A DNA stretch of 64,000 nucleotides from Sulfuricurvum sp. (lineage in GTDB: Bacteria; Campylobacterota; Campylobacteria; Campylobacterales; Sulfurimonadaceae), in assembly GCF_030691015.1 (NCBI RefSeq), contig NZ_JAUYFF010000001.1, positions 186,001 to 250,000 on the forward strand, read 5' to 3'. A model generated the notes under the pieces. That model saw nothing but the letters and a program-made list of their open reading frames with translations, was not told the DNA's origin and made no database searches. Positions 7,620-15,667 of this stretch are shown here, piece after piece. The first letter of the stretch is position 1, and each line of letters opens with the position of its first letter. Made by a program: the position numbers and the translations under genes.

Positions 7620-8626
7620 CCACCGCCGAGTAATTTTTCTCCGTCGTAAAATACACCCGCTTGACCTGAGGCTACACCCAAGACCGGTTCATGTAGTTCG
7701 ACAACCGCATGATCGCCGTCGATTTTCACGGAGCATCGTACCGCCGTAGTTCGGTAGCGAAGTTTGACATCACATTCAAACTCACGAGCGCTATCAAACA
7801 TATTGACCCTCTCCAGTTCGACGCGTCTGCACTCTAAATCTTCGCGTGTTCCAACAACGATTTGGTTGGTATCAGGTTTGATCGCAACGACAAAATGGGG
7901 ATCGTGTGCACCGTGAACATTGAACCCTTTACGCTTGCCGATCGTGTAGTGCATGTACCCTTTGTGTTTCCCGACCACTTTCCCCTCAAGATTCAACACA
8001 TCACCCTCTTGGTCTACCGGAACATACGGTTTGAGGACATCCATATAGGTTGTCTCGACAAAACATATTTCGCTCGATTCGCTTTGCGATGCAAACGATT
8101 CCAATCCCTCGATACCCGCAGCATACGCTTTGATATCACTTTTATGACGCTCGCCCAACGGAAACAGAAGTCGCGATACCAATGCCGGATCAATGTAAAA
8201 AAGAAAATAGCTTTGATCTTTTGTATCATCCTGTGCTTGAAGGAGATATTGTCCGTCATGACGGATATAGTGACCCGTGGCAATGTAGTCGGCACCGATG
8301 CTGTCCGCATAAGCGACCATTGCTCCGAATTTGATATTACGGTTGCACAGCGCACAGGGGTTCGGAGTTTTTCCCTCACGATACGTTTCGATAAACGGAA
8401 GAAAAACTTTCTCATTAAATTGTTCTTGAAGATCAAGTATATGAAGTTTTACCCCTGCAAAGTCCGCCGCTTTCTGTGCACGGGCCTGATGAATCTCATG
8501 GTAGCCCGGTTTGGAATGGAGTTTCATGTAAACGCCCTCCACTTCATACCCTTCTTCCTTAAGCAGTAGCGTTGAAACAGTTGAATCAACTCCGCCGCTC
8601 ATACCGATCAATACTTTTTTAGCCAT
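7607..8626 (-). CDS. mnmA: tRNA-specific 2-thiouridylase
   Basis: 339 residues. MnmA thiolates U34 of tRNA(Lys, Glu, Gln) using ATP and a persulfide sulfur relay. Visible: the PP-loop G-M-S-G-G-V-D-S-T at residue 8, the catalytic cysteine in N-P-C-A-L-C-N-R, and the second in S-S-E-I-C-F-V-E. The C-terminal beta-barrel domains follow. It shares a TAATG overlap with the LOG-family gene upstream, and its last codons overlap the MFS gene. Cytoplasmic housekeeping enzyme. Confidence 0.97.
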   Translation of the reverse strand: MAKKVLIGMSGGVDSTVSTLLLKEEGYEVEGVYMKLHSKPGYHEIHQARAQKAADFAGVKLHILDLQEQFNEKVFLPFIETYREGKTPNPCALCNRNIKFGAMVAYADSIGADYIATGHYIRHDGQYLLQAQDDTKDQSYFLFYIDPALVSRLLFPLGERHKSDIKAYAAGIEGLESFASQSESSEICFVETTYMDVLKPYVPVDQEGDVLNLEGKVVGKHKGYMHYTIGKRKGFNVHGAHDPHFVVAIKPDTNQIVVGTREDLECRRVELERVNMFDSAREFECDVKLRYRTTAVRCSVKIDGDHAVVELHEPVLGVASGQAGVFYDGEKLLGGGWII

Positions 8627-9414
8627 TAGATACTGCTCTCATCAACTTTATCTCTATCTGCCATATACGAAGAGAGAACTTGATAATATTTTGTGTCATC
8701 CAATCCCTCTTTTTCTAATGTTACCATCTGTGCAATCAACGATTTTTCAATCTCTTTAACAACAAAGGAGAGATCATCGGTCAATATCATCAATTTCAAA
8801 TCCGCTTCGTCGATCATCCCCTCAGCCAGCATTTTGTCTCGGATGAACTGGACCAGCGGCGTATAAAACTCCGTCCCGATGATAAACAGTCGAACACCCC
8901 ATACTTTACGGGTCTGGATCAGAGTTAGAGCTTCAAACATCTCATCAAGAGTTCCGAATCCCCCCGGAAAAATGACATACGCCATCGAGTATTTGACCAA
9001 CATCACTTTACGGGAGAAAAAATAGTCGAAGCTTCTCCCTTTGGTGATATAAGGATTCGGCTGTTGTTCTGATGCCAGTTCAATGTTCAAACCGATCGAT
9101 TCGACATCTTCATGCTCATACGCACCGCGATTGGCCGCTTCCATAACACCCGGCCCGCCGCCGGTAATAACGTTGTAACCACGGGCACCCAGCATACTAG
9201 AGAGTTCCATCGCTTGCAAGTAATAGGGATGATTTTCATCAACACGAGCGCTGCCGAAAATAGTTACGGAGGGTCCCAAATCCCCTAATTCATCAAAGCC
9301 CTGTACAAAGTCGGCAATAATCTTAAAGACACTCCAAACATCAGCCGATTTTATGTCTTTAACGTAACGGCTGCTTGGGTACTCTTTTTCTTTCTTTTTA
9401 TGATGCGGAGGCAT
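8626..9414 (-). CDS. LOG-family (TIGR00730) Rossmann protein
   Basis: 262 residues. Signature motifs of the LOG/putative lysine-decarboxylase family are present: G-G-G-P-G-V-M-E-A-A-N-R-G-A (about residue 85) and P-G-G-F-G-T-L-D-E-M-F-E (about 150). Family members hydrolyse nucleotide 5'-monophosphates. Plant-type LOG enzymes release free cytokinins, and the lysine decarboxylase name is a misnomer. The basic N-terminus (H-H-K-K-K-E-K-E) is extra. The start is three bases after the fliY stop, so it is co-transcribed with flagellar genes without an obvious functional link. Confidence 0.88.
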   Translation of the reverse strand: MPPHHKKKEKEYPSSRYVKDIKSADVWSVFKIIADFVQGFDELGDLGPSVTIFGSARVDENHPYYLQAMELSSMLGARGYNVITGGGPGVMEAANRGAYEHEDVESIGLNIELASEQQPNPYITKGRSFDYFFSRKVMLVKYSMAYVIFPGGFGTLDEMFEALTLIQTRKVWGVRLFIIGTEFYTPLVQFIRDKMLAEGMIDEADLKLMILTDDLSFVVKEIEKSLIAQMVTLEKEGLDDTKYYQVLSSYMADRDKVDESSI

Positions 9415-9417
9415 TAA

Positions 9418-10281
9418 CTAACCTTTGAGTTTATTCAATCGATCGCGTTTGGTTCCGATAGAGGTGATTTGGACACCAAAGTTTCCATCCACGATAACGA
9501 CTTCACCTTGTGCAATGACATGATCATCCACTAAGATATCGAGCGGATCGTTGGCGAGCTGATTTAGCTCAATAACTGAACCGATATCCATACTGAGAAC
9601 ATCTTTGAGAAGCATTTTCTTCTTTCCGATTCGGACGCGAACAGGAAGTTTGACCCCCATGATCAAACCGATATTTTTCATCTCTCCGTCTTCAAGTTTT
9701 ACCGTCGGTTCAGAAGAGGGAGCGTCAAAAATATTTCCGCTGACACTCGGTTTCGCAGGTGAGGGTTTTTCTCCGCTCAAGGCATCATTGATTGTTGAAT
9801 CAATCGCCAACATCATCAAAGAGTTAATAGACCCCAGCGAAAAAGTGAATACAAACATTTTTGCATAGGCATCAAGATTGACCTCTCCGCTCTCTTGGAT
9901 GAATTCAGCACGTTCTGGCTTAATCGTAAATTTCGGCAACTCTTTTTGTGAAGATAGCGATGTGCTCATGGCTCCCACGATATTGGAAACGATCTCTTTG
10001 GCCGCATCCATATCTTCATCCGACATAGTATCTTGGGCTTCCCCCTCACCGCCGAGCATCATATCGCCCAATGCCGTTGCCAGCTGTGGAGGCATCATCA
10101 CAATCCCGCGTCCTGAAGCCGCACCGCTGAAACTCACATGAATCTGTGCAATAGGAGGAATCACATTAGAGATGATGGAGATATCTTCTGCTTCTTTAAG
10201 GGTGATAGTAGGTGCCTGCCCCGTTAATCCCTCAATCGTGGCAACCGCTTCGGCTGCAAATACCCCTGGAAAATCACTCAT
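9418..10281 (-). CDS. fliY: Flagellar motor switch protein FliY
   Basis: 287 residues from the ATG at 10281. This start is chosen because AGGAGG lies six bases upstream; in-frame ATGs at 10287 and 10296 sit on or before that site. The N-terminal half is CheC-like, with E-I-V-S-N-I resembling the phosphatase E-x-x-N motif. The C-terminal third (about 205-287) is a FliN-type SpoA domain (I-M-G-V-K-L-P-V-R-V-R-I-G). FliY is part of the cytoplasmic C-ring that sets rotation direction, and in some bacteria it also dephosphorylates CheY-P. It overlaps fliM by 8 bases, as in other Campylobacterota. Confidence 0.95.
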   Translation of the reverse strand: MSDFPGVFAAEAVATIEGLTGQAPTITLKEAEDISIISNVIPPIAQIHVSFSGAASGRGIVMMPPQLATALGDMMLGGEGEAQDTMSDEDMDAAKEIVSNIVGAMSTSLSSQKELPKFTIKPERAEFIQESGEVNLDAYAKMFVFTFSLGSINSLMMLAIDSTINDALSGEKPSPAKPSVSGNIFDAPSSEPTVKLEDGEMKNIGLIMGVKLPVRVRIGKKKMLLKDVLSMDIGSVIELNQLANDPLDILVDDHVIAQGEVVIVDGNFGVQITSIGTKRDRLNKLKG

Positions 10282-11368
10282 CTTCATCCTCCTCATCTAT
10301 AGGTCCGCGTATCATCTCTTTAACCCCGCTGATACGGGCCTTACGTTTCGTCTCAAACTCTTTAAGTGCCCGTTTAACCGCATCTTTTTCGGTATCGATA
10401 AGGGATGTAATCTGTATCGATTTGCGAAATCGCCGTAGTCCCATCTGTCCGACGAAGCGTGCTTTTCCATCCACACTGACATTGACGACATCATCGGCCG
10501 GAATATTTAGCCGAATTATATCCCCTTCACCTAAGTCTAAAAGCTCATGGAGACTCAACTCTGCTTCCCCAAGATTCACTTCAACATTAACGTGGGCTCC
10601 ACCGAGTAGAACTTGCAACTCTTGGTTACGGCTTTTTTTCGAACTGGTTTCATTCAGCATCAAATCACGGCTCGCCAATTTCGGCAATACCGGTTCCAAT
10701 GCGATAACGGGATAACAGATATTCATCATTCCGGAACTGTGCCCGATAATGATCTCCATAACGACCATAACGACAATCTCATTTTGGGCAACGATTTGGA
10801 CAACGTTAGGACTGGACTCTTTCGATTCGACCTGCGGATAAAGATCGGTAACGGGTCCCCATGCCTCACGAAGCGTCCCCATCATTACCCGTAAAATTGT
10901 CTCAAATAAAGAGAGTTCGATATCGGAAAACTCTCGATTAGCTTCAAAAGGTTCACCCTTTCCGCCGAGAATACGATCCAACATCGGAAAAGCAATCGAT
11001 GGATTAATCTCTAAAACACCGTTCCCTTCCAGAGGCTTCATCGAAAAGACGTTAAAGCTCGTCGGATTGGGGAGCGACATCAAAAATTCCCCATAGGTCA
11101 TCTGATCGACCGAATGAAGCTGTATCTCTACGATGGAGCGCATGATGGCGGAAATCTGTGACGCGATAGAGCGCGCCATCTTATCGTGAATCCCTCGAAA
11201 GGCGCGAAGCTGCTCTTTTGAGACACGGTTAGGACGTTTAAAATCGTATAGGGTAATTTGACGCTGTTGGTACAGGGGATCGTCATTCGATTCGAGGACC
11301 CCATCCCCTTCATCGTCTACAACGTCTAAAAGGGCGTCGATCTCTTCTTGGGATAATATATCTGCCAT
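10274..11368 (-). CDS. fliM: Flagellar motor switch protein FliM
   Basis: 364 residues. The N-terminus carries the CheY-P binding peptide L-S-Q-E-E-I-D-A-L-L. It is followed by the CheC-like middle domain (about 45-235) and a C-terminal SpoA domain that contacts FliN/FliY. FliM forms the middle tier of the C-ring. It has an acidic C-terminal tail (D-E-E-D-E-D-E). The start shares an ATG/TAA overlap with fliA, so sigma-28 and switch proteins are translated together. Confidence 0.96.
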   Translation of the reverse strand: MADILSQEEIDALLDVVDDEGDGVLESNDDPLYQQRQITLYDFKRPNRVSKEQLRAFRGIHDKMARSIASQISAIMRSIVEIQLHSVDQMTYGEFLMSLPNPTSFNVFSMKPLEGNGVLEINPSIAFPMLDRILGGKGEPFEANREFSDIELSLFETILRVMMGTLREAWGPVTDLYPQVESKESSPNVVQIVAQNEIVVMVVMEIIIGHSSGMMNICYPVIALEPVLPKLASRDLMLNETSSKKSRNQELQVLLGGAHVNVEVNLGEAELSLHELLDLGEGDIIRLNIPADDVVNVSVDGKARFVGQMGLRRFRKSIQITSLIDTEKDAVKRALKEFETKRKARISGVKEMIRGPIDEEDEDE

Positions 11369-12060
11369 TACTGCCCTCCTACCGCTTCTTTAATCCGCCG
11401 AATCACCGATTTGTGAATTTGTGAAATTCGTGATTCGGTAATATTGACGATTTCACTGATCTCTTTGAGTGTCAGCTCTTCAAAATAATAGAGCTGAATA
11501 ATAATTTGTTCACGCTCTTCAAATCCCATTAAAACTTCTTGGATACTCTCGATCAGATCTTCATGTTCCAGCCTCTCTAGAACACCGCCCTCTTCAGGAG
11601 TTCCTAACTGATCATCCAGCGGCAGTACGGTGTAAATATCCGACGCTATCCGAGCTTCACGTACTTTTTCTTCTTCAATCCCTAATATGAGGGAGAGTTC
11701 ATTATCACTCGGTTCATCGTCATGATCGGCCATATAAACCTCAATGGCATGATCGATCTCTTTGATCAGCCGTCTGCTTGAGCGGCTTACCATATCAAGA
11801 GAACGGAGATAATCAAGCATCGCACCGTATACCCGTGTTTTGGCATATCCCCAAAACGAATCGTTTTGAGCCTCATCATAGCGACGCGCCAATTTCACCA
11901 ATTCTTCGGTTCCGATAGCACATAAATCCATATAATCGATAGAGCTAGGAAGACGCTCTTTCAGACGAAAAGACATCGCTTTGACCGCAGGAAGAAACTG
12001 AAGTGCCAGTTGATCTTCACGATGTTTTAACTCTTGAGTATAAACATTGGCACCGCTCAT
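11368..12060 (-). CDS. fliA: Flagellar sigma factor 28
   Basis: 230 residues, the normal size for FliA. Region 2 is seen at S-F-W-G-Y-A-K-T-R-V-Y-G-A-M-L-D-Y-L-R. Region 4 is seen at L-T-L-K-E-I-S-E-I-V-N-I-T-E-S-R-I-S-Q, the helix-turn-helix for -35 recognition. FliA directs transcription of late flagellar genes and is held by FlgM until the hook is complete. It overlaps the upstream membrane-protein gene by four bases (ATGA). No sigma-28 promoter was recognised in the window. Confidence 0.96.
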   Translation of the reverse strand: MSGANVYTQELKHREDQLALQFLPAVKAMSFRLKERLPSSIDYMDLCAIGTEELVKLARRYDEAQNDSFWGYAKTRVYGAMLDYLRSLDMVSRSSRRLIKEIDHAIEVYMADHDDEPSDNELSLILGIEEEKVREARIASDIYTVLPLDDQLGTPEEGGVLERLEHEDLIESIQEVLMGFEEREQIIIQLYYFEELTLKEISEIVNITESRISQIHKSVIRRIKEAVGGQ

Positions 12061-12383
12061 ACTTTCCCCCGCCCCTGATGATCATCCAGCAACTCTGATT
12101 TATGCATATAAAAAGCGTCAATAAACTGCTCGCGCTTATTGATTTCCCGTACAAAAAAGTCGAGATTGTGCTCATGCGCTTTTTTAGGAAACGATTGCGC
12201 TTTAACTCCCAACGATTGAAAAAAGAATCCGACGAATAAATGGGCAAAAAGGTAAAAAAAGAGGCTAATGAGGAGAACATATCCTAAAAAACTCTCTGCA
12301 GAATCCGATTGAAGTATCCCAAAAACAATACCGATAAAAAATCCCTGTACTGTTAGAAAAGAGACAAAATTCGAACCCCGCAT
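12057..12383 (-). CDS. Small two-helix membrane protein of the flagellar operon (Cj0062c-like position)
   Basis: 108 residues. Two membrane helices, about residues 8-26 and 33-54, are followed by a charged cytoplasmic tail rich in K, E and H. I recognise no named domain. Its position between flhG and fliA is the same as that of the uncharacterised membrane protein Cj0062c in C. jejuni (recalled from memory), so the gene is probably conserved and flagella-related. AAGGAT precedes the ATG. A 71-base gap separates it from flhG, and its end overlaps fliA by four bases. Confidence 0.8.
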   Translation of the reverse strand: MRGSNFVSFLTVQGFFIGIVFGILQSDSAESFLGYVLLISLFFYLFAHLFVGFFFQSLGVKAQSFPKKAHEHNLDFFVREINKREQFIDAFYMHKSELLDDHQGRGKV

Positions 12384-12454
12384 ATCTTTTTATCCTTATC
12401 GTAGCTGTCTATCCAAAAAAGCAGTATGTGCCGTAATTCTGCAAACACTGTGGA

Positions 12455-13327
12455 TTAAAAATGTTCCATTAGACGTTTAAACAGCCCACCTAACCCGCTC
12501 TCTTTGGGATCTACCAGCACGTTTCGTTCCAGTTTTTTTGCGATACGCTTAACAATCAGTTCTAATTCATTCGTCGGTGTTGCTGTCGGAAAATCACGCG
12601 AGAAAAGGGCTCTTTTTTTGACACTTGTCGATATTTTAGGATCACTTGAAATCTGACCTAAATAACTAAGCTTCAAAGAGCCTCCGATATTTGCGGCCGC
12701 GACTTTGTGAATTTTTTCAAATAACCCCTCCGCCTCTTTACTGGAACGGACTTGATTCATAATGACGTTAATCTCATCGCGCAATCTAGCGGTTACCTTG
12801 ATTGTAGCATACGCATCGGTAATTGCAGCGGGATCGGGAACCGTTACAACGATGACATCATCACACGCACGCAAAAAGAGCTGAATATGTTCCCCGATCC
12901 CCGCACCCGTATCGATAATCATCACATCCAAATCATCCAAAACATTGGCTTGCTCCATAAAGCGCTCGAACAATCCCCCCGAAGCGTATTTAAAAATCTC
13001 TTCACCGCTCTCACCGGGGATCAAGACCAGATTCGGCTCAATCGGAACCAAAATCTCCTCAACGGTCGCTTCCCCTTTAAGGACATGCAAAATATTTTTT
13101 TTGATTTTGACGTTAAACATAACATCGAGATTGGCAAGCCCGATATCGGCATCGAATATTCCCACTTTCAGCCCGTACTTAGCCATCACATAGGCCATAT
13201 TGGAGCTGATCGTACTTTTTCCGACTCCCCCTTTACCGCTTGTAATCGCAATAAATCTGGTTTTTTTCGCTACCAGATTTCGGTTTTGGTTAACAAGGGC
13301 TTCGAGTTTGGAAGCTTGGTGAGTCAT
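12455..13327 (-). CDS. flhG: Flagellar number regulator FlhG (MinD-like ATPase)
   Basis: 290 residues. Deviant Walker A S-G-K-G-G-V-G-K-S-T near residue 30 and the MinD/ParA features G-I-F-D-A-D-I-G-L-A-N-L-D and I-I-D-T-G-A-G are present. FlhG (YlxH/FleN) limits flagellar number and placement by acting on FlhF; in Campylobacter it also influences division-site placement. It overlaps flhF by four bases (ATGA). Cytoplasmic and membrane-associated through a C-terminal amphipathic helix in the family. Confidence 0.95.
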   Translation of the reverse strand: MTHQASKLEALVNQNRNLVAKKTRFIAITSGKGGVGKSTISSNMAYVMAKYGLKVGIFDADIGLANLDVMFNVKIKKNILHVLKGEATVEEILVPIEPNLVLIPGESGEEIFKYASGGLFERFMEQANVLDDLDVMIIDTGAGIGEHIQLFLRACDDVIVVTVPDPAAITDAYATIKVTARLRDEINVIMNQVRSSKEAEGLFEKIHKVAAANIGGSLKLSYLGQISSDPKISTSVKKRALFSRDFPTATPTNELELIVKRIAKKLERNVLVDPKESGLGGLFKRLMEHF

Positions 13328-14592
13328 GTACGCTCACCTCTGCTAAATCCGTTCATCAGGCAATCGACTAAAAAATCGCTTGTTGCCGCAACCAAATCTT
13401 CAGGCACTTCCTGACCGACTGAAAAATAGCTGATCGGCACTTTGGTCTCATATACGAGTGAGAAAATATTTCCGAATCCTCTCGTCTCATCAAGTTTCGT
13501 AAACATCATCGTATCGATCCCAAGCGGTGCAAAATTCTCATAGGTTGCTTTAAGATCATCATACTTGATCGAGCTTGGCATGACCAAAACGACATCCACA
13601 CTGTAATCGGTGTTATTATCACGTAGACATTCATATATCTTCTCGATTTTCCCTTTATCGTACGGTGAGCTTCCCATTGTATCGATCAAGATATAGTCAC
13701 TGTAACGCAACGCGTTGAGGGCGCTCGAAAACTCCGGAGGATCGACGACTGTCTCAATCCCAAGCTTCATCATACGTGCGTATTGCATCAGCTGCTCTAC
13801 CGCCCCGATACGGTAGGTATCAAGTACCACTAGCCCTACTTTATATTTTTTCTCCAACAGATACGAAAAGCGTGCCGCCAGCTTCGCAATCGAAGTCGTT
13901 TTACCGACACCGGTAGGGCCGACCAGCATAATTACTTTTTTACTTCCCGGTTTCGGCGGTGTCTCCATACGGACAGGGATCATTTTTCGCATCAGTACCT
14001 GAAAATAGCGTTTGACGGTTTCGGAGCTCTCTCTCATTTTGGAGGGCATATGCTCCAATGTAAGGTGCATAATCTCATCGAGGTGATCTTGATCCATTCC
14101 GCTTTGTTGCGCGAGACGATAAATCTCGGCAAATTCAGGGGGGATAGCGGCAGTCGTTTTCGGGGATTTTTCCGACCAAAACATATTTTGAATCAATTTA
14201 ACTTTATCACCCAGTTTTTCGATCTCTTCTTTAATCCGCTTGAGATCTTCACTCTCTCTCACAGGGGCTTGGCGGGAGGGGCGTTCTTCTTCGGTTACTT
14301 CGGCAATTTTGGAGATTTGTTTTGCCGCTTCGGAAATATTATAGAGGACATCACTGCTTTTTTGTGCCAACGGACGCTGTTTCATAAACGTCTCTTCCGC
14401 TTTAGGCTTGGCTTTAGGGGTAGGGATAGAGTTTTCTTCGACTCCTACCACAATCTCATACAGAGCATTTTTTCCAAGCGATTTTTTCTGTACTTCGCGA
14501 GTTTCGATCAACATCGCTTCCTCGCCTACCTCCAATTGTGCTTTTTTAAGCGCTTCAGCAGGGGTGGCACCGCTAAATGTCAAGATTTTCAT
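13324..14592 (-). CDS. flhF: Flagellar biosynthesis GTPase FlhF
   Basis: 422 residues. An N-terminal B domain (about 1-140, low-complexity, charged) is followed by an SRP-type NG domain. The P-loop is G-P-T-G-V-G-K-T-T near residue 230, with L-D-T-Y-R-I-G-A-V-E-Q and T-K-L-D-E-T-R-G-F. FlhF marks the pole for flagellar assembly. In Campylobacterota it is also needed for sigma-54-dependent flagellar gene expression. GGAGAT precedes the ATG, and the first 20 bases overlap the end of folK. Confidence 0.96.
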   Translation of the reverse strand: MKILTFSGATPAEALKKAQLEVGEEAMLIETREVQKKSLGKNALYEIVVGVEENSIPTPKAKPKAEETFMKQRPLAQKSSDVLYNISEAAKQISKIAEVTEEERPSRQAPVRESEDLKRIKEEIEKLGDKVKLIQNMFWSEKSPKTTAAIPPEFAEIYRLAQQSGMDQDHLDEIMHLTLEHMPSKMRESSETVKRYFQVLMRKMIPVRMETPPKPGSKKVIMLVGPTGVGKTTSIAKLAARFSYLLEKKYKVGLVVLDTYRIGAVEQLMQYARMMKLGIETVVDPPEFSSALNALRYSDYILIDTMGSSPYDKGKIEKIYECLRDNNTDYSVDVVLVMPSSIKYDDLKATYENFAPLGIDTMMFTKLDETRGFGNIFSLVYETKVPISYFSVGQEVPEDLVAATSDFLVDCLMNGFSRGERT

Positions 14593-15097
14593 AATATCTC
14601 CGTGCGCTCTTTCGAGCTAAACTTCCAAGCGGTATAGTTACACTCACCCGCTCACGCCAATGAGGATGAGGAATACTCAACTCTTTGGTTCGAATGAACC
14701 GTTTCTCAAAGAATAGTATATCCAAGTCTAACGTCCTCGGCGCATTCGCAAAACTGCGACGCCGCCCAAAACGTTTTTCGATCCGCCAAATCAACCGTAA
14801 AAGGGCTTTAGGTTCCAGTGAGGTTACAATTTCAATGACGGTATTCTCAAAATCATTCTGCTCCGTATACCCGAAAGGGGGATTGCGAAGAATCACCCCG
14901 CTTTTCAGAGGAGCGAGCATCGATAAACGACGCAAATGAATCCACAAATGATTCATCCGCCGCTTTACATCGCCGATATTCCCCCCTACTCCCAAAAGGG
15001 CGTGGTAACGAAATCCGTCCGCTTGAGGGAGTGTTTTTGGGAAATTATGATCCACATAAACGGTATGTTTCTCATCTAGTTTGCGACGAAGCGGCAT
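14573..15097 (-). CDS. folK: HPPK, folate biosynthesis pyrophosphokinase
   Basis: 174 residues. The enzyme moves pyrophosphate from ATP to 6-hydroxymethyl-7,8-dihydropterin. Recognised motifs: L-G-V-G-G-N-I-G-D, N-P-P-F-G-Y-T-E-Q-N-D-F-E-N, R-F-G-R-R-R-S-F-A-N-A-P-R-T-L-D-L-D-I-L and I-P-H-P. About 30 extra residues precede the HPPK core. The aroQ-folK-flhF order matches C. jejuni Cj0066c-Cj0064c (recalled). The folB gene of the same pathway is at 45829. Confidence 0.95.
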   Translation of the reverse strand: MPLRRKLDEKHTVYVDHNFPKTLPQADGFRYHALLGVGGNIGDVKRRMNHLWIHLRRLSMLAPLKSGVILRNPPFGYTEQNDFENTVIEIVTSLEPKALLRLIWRIEKRFGRRRSFANAPRTLDLDILFFEKRFIRTKELSIPHPHWRERVSVTIPLGSLARKSARRYYENLDI

Positions 15098-15100
15098 CGC

Positions 15101-15589
15101 TTATTCTTCTTCTGCACCTTGTTGTGCCGGTGCTTGAGCCTGACGCATTGCATTGATTTCGCTGAGAATCTGCATCATCCCGACCATTGCCAAATGATAA
15201 CCGAAAGGTCCGAATCCGATGACCGAAGATGTACACGCAGGAGCCGTCATACTTTTTTGACGAAACTCTTCACGACGGTAGATGTTGCTGATATGAACTT
15301 CGATCGTCGGAAGATTCACCGCACTGATCGCATCACGGATTGCGATAGAGGTGTGAGTATAGGCCGCAGGGTTGATAATGATCCCATCGGCATCGCCATA
15401 ACACTCTTGGATACGATCAACAATCTCACCCTCCAAATTGCTTTGGTAAAACTCGATCTCTACCCCGTTTTGAGTTGCAACATCTTTCATCTGTGCATGA
15501 ATCTGCTCTAAACGCATCGGTCCGTACACTTGTTGTTCCCGAACTCCTAACATATTGAGATTCGGCCCTTGGATAACGACTATTTTCAT
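15101..15589 (-). CDS. aroQ: Type II 3-dehydroquinate dehydratase
   Basis: 162 residues. It carries out the third step of the shikimate pathway (3-dehydroquinate to 3-dehydroshikimate). Motifs are G-P-N-L-N-M-L-G-x-R with the active tyrosine in V-Y-G, the loop [10 protein letters not shown], and [15 protein letters not shown] short Ala/Gln/Glu tail extends the C-terminus. First gene of the long minus-strand unit, with its own candidate promoters just upstream. Confidence 0.97.
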   Translation of the reverse strand: MKIVVIQGPNLNMLGVREQQVYGPMRLEQIHAQMKDVATQNGVEIEFYQSNLEGEIVDRIQECYGDADGIIINPAAYTHTSIAIRDAISAVNLPTIEVHISNIYRREEFRQKSMTAPACTSSVIGFGPFGYHLAMVGMMQILSEINAMRQAQAPAQQGAEEE

Positions 15590-15619
15590 TGATTAAACCT
15601 TGATTGATGTTTTAAGGTA

Positions 15620-15648
15620 TAGATTATAAGAGGTTCTATATTATAAGG
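15620..15648 (-). promoter_or_regulatory. Candidate promoters of the aroQ-folK-flagellar unit
   Basis: Two TATAAT hexamers read on the minus strand, at 15645-15640 and 15629-15624, in the 78-base gap between the diguanylate cyclase gene and aroQ. The second would start transcription about 30 bases before the aroQ ATG. No -35 consensus is evident. No terminator hairpin for the cyclase gene was recognised in this gap. Confidence 0.5.
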
Positions 15649-15667
15649 AACTAAATTTCACTCTCGC

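Noticed and set aside
7862-8569. Plus-strand open frame of 235 codons inside mnmA
   Set aside because: Antisense to mnmA, which has all its motifs; product has no recognisable domain.
12421-12432. Sigma-54-like GG...GC element upstream of the small flagellar membrane gene/flhG gap (minus strand GGCACATACTGC)
   Set aside because: Spacing between GG and GC is two bases too short for a sigma-54 promoter, and the sequence lies downstream of the gene it would need to precede.
12752-13414. Plus-strand open frame of 220 codons across flhG
   Set aside because: Antisense to flhG and the flhF end; histidine/isoleucine/asparagine-rich product without motifs.
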